Assembly: GCF_036588685.1 (NCBI RefSeq)
Contig: NW_026963296.1
Span: 2,418,001 to 2,482,000 of the forward strand
DNA from: Mytilus trossulus
Taxonomy: Eukaryota; Mollusca; Bivalvia; Mytilida; Mytilidae
Direction: 5' to 3'
Length of the DNA: 64,000 nucleotides
Part shown: one piece after another, positions 58,497 to 64,000 of the stretch
How the letters are laid out: every line of letters starts with the position of its first letter
Numbering within the stretch: the stretch's first letter is position 1
Program-made: the position numbers and the translations under genes
The notes under the pieces: model-generated
The model's database searches: none
Told to the model about the DNA's origin: nothing
What the model saw: only the letters and a program-made list of their open reading frames with translations

Positions 58497-59537
58497 ATGT
58501 CTTCAAATCTAACCATCCAAGACTTGGAAGAAGATAATTTTCGAAAAGATGGCATTGGAGTTACAATATTTTTATCTTTACTTTGCGGTGTCGGTGTATT
58601 TGGAAATGCGCATGCGTTTCTAATTTACACTTTCCGTTTTAAAAAAACGAATTGCCGTGTTTTTGTTCAATGGCTGTCATCGGTAGATATTGTCGTATGT
58701 GTTATCTGCATTCCATTCGAAATATCCATTGTCGTTCGGAATATGACATTTAAGTATGCCATCGTTTGCAAACTATTCCGATTCCTTACGCATGCTCTAG
58801 TGATGTCATCCGGTTTCATGTTAGCAGTAATTGCAATCCACCGGAAAAGAAAACTAGGGAATCCCCATGGCAGACAATTTACACTAAAGAGGGCACACAT
58901 TGCTTGTTTTGTAGTTCTAATAATAGCAGGGCTAATATCTGTACCAAGTGTTTATTTTTATGGTGCTGTAGAAACTGGAACCCCGGATGTAGAACGTTAC
59001 CAGTGTACAGTCGATCCGAAACATTTTATGTCATCTTATTTTATTATATTCATTGTTTTTTTAGCGGTTTTATTGAATATTTTATACATAATTTGCATTA
59101 TCGCATATTCAATTGTTATAAAGATAATTACGAGCCAGATCAATAGTAGGTTCTCTACAAGGCTGCAGACAAATGTCTATTTACCAAAAAGCAACAGTGA
59201 TCAAAAGGAAAAGACACGTGATAAAACTGAAAAACCGAATGACAGTCTTAAATACTCGCGGGATATTTCATTTTTATTTATTGCGGCATCAACTATGTCT
59301 TACATTGGATATTTGTTAACTGTGATCAGTTTTCTAATTGATTTTATCAATCCAGACACTACTGGCTCCTTTAAATCCGTGTCGGCCATTTTGTACAGAG
59401 GATTTTTCATTAGTAGTGCGGGAAATCCTGTCGTTTATCTGTTTCTGGAAAGACAGTTCAGAGTGGAATGTAAAAATGTTTATTCAAAATTGTTTGGAAA
59501 ATGTTGTTGGAGCAAGGAACTAACGATTATCGTATAA
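58497..59537 (+). CDS. Divergent class A-like G protein-coupled receptor 2 (346 aa)
   Basis: Intronless CDS starting at ATG 58497 (MSSNLTIQ), 35 nt after a TTTTGTAG acceptor. The frame is open a little further upstream but has no earlier ATG. Seven hydrophobic segments are visible. Landmarks: FGN (35-37) in TM1, D64 in TM2, C91 and C170 for the extracellular disulfide, Y204 in TM5, NPVVY (310-314) in TM7, and a sequon at N4. Departures: the DRY position reads HRK (115-117), TM4 has no Trp, TM5 no Pro, and TM6 reads STMSYIGY with no CWxP. It shares with GPCR 1 the blocks VCIPxE, CKxxRFLT, SxPSxxxYG, ILYRG/LLVRG and QxFRxECKxxY, so the two are paralogues. The third loop (about 211-255) is highly charged. 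Ligand and coupling unknown. Confidence 0.85.
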   Translation: MSSNLTIQDLEEDNFRKDGIGVTIFLSLLCGVGVFGNAHAFLIYTFRFKKTNCRVFVQWLSSVDIVVCVICIPFEISIVVRNMTFKYAIVCKLFRFLTHALVMSSGFMLAVIAIHRKRKLGNPHGRQFTLKRAHIACFVVLIIAGLISVPSVYFYGAVETGTPDVERYQCTVDPKHFMSSYFIIFIVFLAVLLNILYIICIIAYSIVIKIITSQINSRFSTRLQTNVYLPKSNSDQKEKTRDKTEKPNDSLKYSRDISFLFIAASTMSYIGYLLTVISFLIDFINPDTTGSFKSVSAILYRGFFISSAGNPVVYLFLERQFRVECKNVYSKLFGKCCWSKELTIIV

Positions 59538-59550
59538 ATGTCTTCATATC

Positions 59551-59730
59551 AGGAACATAACTACAACTGACCGTACAAGGGCTGTATAGCCAGTCAAGGG
59601 AGTCTAAAACTTCCACCATCATCAGAACTATTACCGTCTTAATGCCGTCAGAGCAAGAATATAACTACAACCCACCGTGCAAGGGCTGTATATCCAGTCA
59701 AAGTCGTTAGAAACTTCCACCACCAGCATA
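59551..59730 (+). repeat. Two tandem copies of a dispersed repeat in the GPCR 2 3' flank
   Basis: AACTACAACTGACCGTACAAGGGCTGTATAGCCAGTCAAGG recurs as AACTACAACCCACCGTGCAAGGGCTGTATATCCAGTCAAAG about 100 bp later. Each copy is followed by AAACTTCCACCA. Confidence 0.8.
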
Positions 59731-60140
59731 AATATGACCGTATAAATCTAAAGTCTTATTCTATCGAAACTGGATAACTCATAACAAGATCAGAGTTCTA
59801 TCTTTTGATCAGTTGGTAATGGTCCATAACATAAATTCTAATTGTTCTTTTAGACACATAATCGTAAGTGCTTCCATCTGTGAATATTAGTCAATAGATT
59901 ACTTTCGAGTTCGTCAATTACGTCAAAATTTTCGATTTTAGAGAACATCATTCGTGTGTTTATGGGCGTCGTTCAAAATTACGAATAATGAACAACAATC
60001 TAGATCGAATGACGATCACGAAGACGCATGCTGAACTTTAATAGAAACAACTCGAAAGAGGTCTACTTTATCTGTTATTTTAATGGATATTTTGTTCTGT
60101 CGATTTTATAAACTAACATATCTGGCAGACTTCAAGTAAA

Positions 60141-60146
60141 AATAAA
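60141..60146 (+). terminator. Candidate poly(A) signal of GPCR 2
   Basis: AATAAA about 600 nt past the GPCR 2 stop codon. The intervening sequence would be a 3' UTR containing a duplicated dispersed repeat. Confidence 0.35.
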
Positions 60147-60661
60147 ACGATTTATATCGTTTGATCATTGATAAACTTAAGTTTGTAATCGTGTATGTTG
60201 GCTTTTTAAGTGCCGGATTAAAAAAAGTTACTTCACTTTTCACTTCCGAAAGTACTGCTACACATTTTAAACTTTTTCTTCATGTTTCATTTTTTATTAC
60301 CTTCACAACGCACTACACGATGGAGCTAATTGTTTGTCATCATCGACAAGAATATACAATACAACAGAATCACGTGACAAGTGTACTATGTTAAATAAAT
60401 TTATCTTTATATTATATACCTGCAAGGGGTTATTGTCTTTCGGTCCTTTTGAAGACTAAACCGGGATTATCTCAAGTTTTCATAAAATATGGAACAGAGC
60501 AAAAAGTATAGCCTGCGTTAGGTTATCATTTACCCTGGTTTAAATGCAATCTACAGAGTATACACACACTTTATTTGTGTTTTAATGTAAATAAAAGTTT
60601 TACTATACAATTTTCTATCTTTCTTTTTTTTTAAAGTTTAGGCAATAACAACTCCGGTAAA

Positions 60662-60760
60662 ACATATTTGTTGAATTTGGAGGTAAATGTTTTCGACAAG
60701 TTACCGGCGTTCCTTTGGGAACAAATTGTGTATCTCTCTTTTTATTACCTTATTGTACAC
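60662..60760 (+). pseudogene. Reverse-transcriptase relic (GVPLGTNC motif)
   Basis: A frame from about 60661 reads NIFVEFGGKCFRQVTGVPLG then TNCVSLFL before similarity fades; a stop lies just upstream. This matches the RT block that in bivalve elements usually reads FGG..FQQ..GIPMGTNCAPLLADLFL (RT domain 4 region). No YxDD block follows. Remnant of a retroelement; the class (Penelope-like or other non-LTR) is uncertain. Confidence 0.6.
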
Positions 60761-61289
60761 TATACAGATACAATGCCATATGCTATCTCAAAGTAATACC
60801 GTTGTTGCGTATGCTTCCATTTTATATTGGAAAGCATTGGGGATTATTGATTTAGATGTTTTTTTTAGTTTTACATGCGATAGTGTTGTGTACTGCGTTG
60901 AAAATGATTAAAATAGACAAAATTTATTTCAGAGAAACATTGAGATTTTAAAATATCCAGAAGTTCAAAAGAATTTTGGAATTTCAAGAAGTTCAAAAGA
61001 GTTTTTTAGAATCCACATATGGTTAAGACCACTACTTAAGTAAACAGTAACACAGTATTTCACTGTGGACATACCTTTTATCAATCTAATTGACAATTAC
61101 TCTGTAAAACATGAAGATGAGCCTGTAATGTACCGTTGTTTGTGTGGATGTTTGTGAAGCGTAGGTATCCAATACAAACAAGGTAAGTCCTCAGAGTTTC
61201 TGTTCACTATAAATGTTCATTGAAGCCATTAGAGACTTTCGAATTTGACTATATACCGGATTTGTTATCTCATAAACAACACGACGAGT

Positions 61290-61510
61290 GCCACATCAGG
61301 ATCTGTTTACCTTTCCGGAGCACCTGAGATCACCTCTAGTTTTTGGTGGGGTTCGTGTTGTTTATTCTTTAGTTTTTTATGTTGTATTATGCGTACTATT
61401 GTTTGTCTGTTTATTCTTTTCATTTTTAGCCATGGCGTTGTCAGTTTATTGTCGATTTATGAGTTTGACTGTCCCTCTGGTATCTTTTGTCCCTCTTTTA
61501 TGTTACACCA
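61290..61510 (-). repeat. Dispersed repeat family B, inverted copy
   Basis: Reverse complement of family B: CGGAGCACCTGAGATCACC, GTTTTTGGTGGGGTTCGTG, TTAGCCATGGCGTTGTCAG, GATTTATGAGTTTGACTGTCCC. Forms an inverted pair with 61770-61930. Confidence 0.65.
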
Positions 61511-61769
61511 GAAAGTAAAATCACAAAAATACTGAACTCCGAGTAAAATTAAAATAGAAAGTCCCTAATCAAATGACAAGGCCAAGTGTTCAAACAAATT
61601 AAACAATATAAATAACCACTGTCATATTTCTGACGTGGTACAGGCATTTTCCTATCTAAAAAATAGTGGATTAAATCTGGTTATATAGCGCGAAAACTCT
61701 CAAAAGTACGACAGTCGCATCAAATTCTATTACATTGACAACGATGCGTGAACAAATTGTAACAAAGAG

Positions 61770-61930
61770 GGGAAGCAACATCACGAACCCCATGAAAAAC
61801 TGGAGGTGATCTCAGGTGCTCATGTGGAGTTACCAGATCCTGCTAAAAATTTGACACTGCCGTGATGATAATGTTATAACAAAGCATGTAAATAGTATAA
61901 TTCGGTAGGTCTCATTCCTATTTTACAAAC
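61770..61930 (+). repeat. Dispersed repeat family B, direct copy
   Basis: CACGAACCCCATGAAAAACTGG, GGTGATCTCAGGTGCTCATG, GATCCTGCTAAAAATTTG and ATGTTATAACAAAGCATG. The CACCTGAGATCACC block is inverted at 61308. Confidence 0.65.
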
Positions 61931-62900
61931 CACTCGTAGTAGTACGATTTTCATACAAAGACACTATTATTTGTCGTTTCTTTCTCAGGAACAACAAAAT
62001 GCTTATCGCGAAGAGTTGACAAACATTTCATATCTTATTAGTTTTTTTATACAGGGATTTTATCCCACAGTGTTTTAAATATGGAATTTGACGTTTTTTC
62101 AAAGACCGGATAGCATTTATTATTTTTCACATACGTTTTAATTTGCATAAGGACAGTCTATTTGAAGATGTGTGTAATAAGGGTAGTAATAGCAGTAACT
62201 GTTATAATTATTATTGATTTCTAATCACATATAGATCAGTGTCACCAAACGGATATATATATATATATGAACTGAGTGTATGATAATGAACAAATAACTG
62301 GCCACTTCATTGATGACTTTATCCGGACACACCTGTCTATAGAGGTACTGGTATTAAATAATGGAACCGGTTAAACCCTGCCCAGTCAAGTAATACCGAA
62401 AATTCCTCCCATATCAGGAAAAACTGGAACTTTTTCCGTAGTTGTTTTATGTCTATGGCACACAAGTGTACGCTGTAAAACAATTTTTTTTCTTGCACTA
62501 CAATATAACTATTTATTTTGGTTAATTAAGAGAAACAATATGAAAAAAAATATTGTTAGTTCATTGTAGAAGAAAAATGAGGGGTTAAAATAGAAAAATA
62601 TTCTGTAAGCAAATAAACTGCCCCTTACAACCAGCATGAATTTATCAGAGGACAATACGAATGCTCGAAATCAAGGCTTCAAATAAGGTAAAGTTACTTT
62701 AAGTCAGTCGACGGTTCTGCGGGCGTATTCTAGTTTTGTTCATAGCAATGAATTACACAAAGTTTCAAAATTGTACTTTTGAAGTATTCAAGGAACAACT
62801 CCGAAATTAAGTTTTGTCTCAATAATTTTTAAAAGTTTCGTTCACACATGGTCATACATAATTTAATCATCGTTCATATTGCCGCTCTGAATAATATGTT
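61931..62900. other. Intergenic, 3' side of the terminal minus-strand gene
   Basis: AT-rich with an (AT)n run near 62260. No ORFs or repeats that I can support. May contain the 3' UTR of the gene ending at 62901. Confidence 0.35.
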
Positions 62901-63208
62901 TTATCTTCTTTTTTCAGTGTTCCTTTGACAATTTAGAAATGCTATCCTATCGTCATCTGTAACAAATGTGTTTTCTATTCCATAAACGAGGTCAACATAT
63001 TCCGTATGTTCTTTTAGGAATGTGATAAATTCGTTATAATCGTTTTCGTCTCCAGATAAAAGTTTTTCCATTACGGTTCTGTTCTTTTCTTTTTGTAATC
63101 GTTCAATTTCTATTGAATCGCCTGCCGACGAGTTACCAGATACATCTTGATCTACCAAGAATTGTTTTGTACGAACGATATATAAAACATCGGGCCACTC
63201 TGATAATC
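62901..63208 (-). CDS. Last coding exon of an unrecognised gene (partial, C-terminal about 101 aa)
   Basis: The frame is open from a TTTGTAG acceptor (exon begins 63208, two bases of a split codon) to TAA at 62901. The product starts LSEWPDVLYIVRTKQFLVDQDV and continues with an Asn/Ser-rich spacer. It then has a charged helical segment, EIERLQKEKNRTVMEKLL, and an acidic tail with YNEFITFLKEHTEYVDLVYGIE. There is no internal ATG of start quality; a TTG often taken as the start is not credible. Upstream exons must lie to the right. The helical hydrophobic spacing is loosely reminiscent of death-fold (CARD-like) domains, but I do not recognise the family and would not assign it. Confidence 0.55.
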
Positions 63209-64000
63209 CTACAAATATTTACAATGGTATTTCATTAAATTCCTCACATGTGCAGTATCAAATAAAATAAAAGTACTACCAAAACATGAAATAATATGAA
63301 TACATGACCGAAAATAATGAAGTTACAAATAAAACGTCAATTAATCGAGAAACATTGAGAGATCATTACTCCTCATTGTGTAAAATATACACTCATACAG
63401 ACTCAAACTACTTTACAAATTTATAGAAAAAAGACAAATAATGCTTAGAGTGATTTAAAAAAAAAACTTTTATAAAAGTAAATGATATCCCATGCCATTG
63501 CAAACGACTTTATGTTCTAGTTTTTCGGTGTAAGGATTATAGAGCGTTGACAGGGTAAGTGTCTCCTGCCCCAGTCAATCAATATGTCCTCCTTCCTTTT
63601 AAATGTCTCGGAGCTGTTTGAGGAAAGGATCACGCCTGCATTGCATAGGGAGAACACGCGTAAAGTTTGCACAAATATGTAAAAGCCATCCAATGGAGCA
63701 GATGGTATGGTATTGCTTAAATATAGAAAAATTACAACTGGAAAGTTAAAAACTTCATCTTTGTCATTGATTTTATTTTAAATTCCCTTATAACATAGTG
63801 AGAAAGATTTCATATGAATTATGTATGATCAGGGTAGTTTTTGCCAGATATTTTCACCTCTTTATCAAAAGCATGACATTTTATTGTTATCGAACATAAT
63901 ATTTATCTTGAAAAGACAATAACAATTAAAACCAAGGAGTAAACAAAGACTCACGAAAAAAAGGACATTTACATCAACAGTTATAAATAATAAAAAAAAG
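63209..64000. other. Right edge, presumed intron of the minus-strand gene
   Basis: No further exon of the gene whose last exon ends at 63208 could be recognised. One family-like phrase (GTCTCCTGCCCCAGTC near 63563) is not assignable. Confidence 0.35.

Overview
This is a eukaryotic, AT-rich, repeat-dense window that reads like a bivalve mollusc genome, most likely a mytilid mussel. The basis is spliced genes with GT-AG introns, protein homologues of animal (not microbial) families, and many dispersed repeats of types I associate with Mytilus assemblies. The species assignment is inference; no search was run.

Genes. (1) A complete TTC39C-like gene lies on the minus strand from 22396 to 4881. 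I reconstructed it as 14 coding exons giving 586 residues, with every junction GT-AG and in phase. (2) A Gemin7 gene (24561-24833, plus) lies head-to-head with it, probably sharing a promoter near 22400-22560 that carries an ETS-type site. (3) A TMEM60 gene has a single-exon CDS (30770-30363, minus). (4, 5) Two related class A-type GPCR genes lie at 41472-40336 (minus) and 58497-59537 (plus). Each has an intronless CDS behind a predicted non-coding 5' exon, and both lack several normally near-invariant rhodopsin-family residues. (6) The last exon of an unrecognised minus-strand gene (63208-62901) has its upstream exons beyond the right edge or in the last 800 bases.

Layout. 1-4.9 kb: the 3' flank of TTC39C with MITEs, a G-quadruplex motif and short tandem arrays. 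4.9-22.4 kb: TTC39C, whose introns hold SINEs, palindromic MITEs, a 1,036-bp palindrome-tipped element and a 170-bp tandem array element. 20.1-21.9 kb: a tandem duplication in which one copy carries a TIR element. 22.4-25.2 kb: promoter and Gemin7. 25.2-30.3 kb: a 1.6-kb hAT-like element with a nested repeat, and other mollusc repeats. 30.4-30.8 kb: TMEM60. 31.1-34.3 kb: nested long repeats with internal 170-bp and 500-bp monomers. 35-40 kb: short arrays and dispersed repeats. 40.3-41.8 kb: GPCR 1. 42-48.7 kb: repeats, including a 4,023-bp element with TTAA duplication. 49.4-53.3 kb: two minisatellites (54-bp and 57-bp monomers). 54-57 kb: LINE debris and other repeats. 57.5-59.6 kb: GPCR 2. 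60.6-62 kb: a reverse-transcriptase relic and inverted repeat copies. 62.9-63.2 kb: terminal exon.

The identified genes belong to unrelated housekeeping or signalling functions and do not form a pathway. The two GPCRs are the only related pair. The least ordinary content is the divergent GPCR pair, the palindrome-tipped TAAA-flanked element at 12.9-13.9 kb, the TTAA-flanked 4-kb element and the higher-order structure in the 54-bp satellite.
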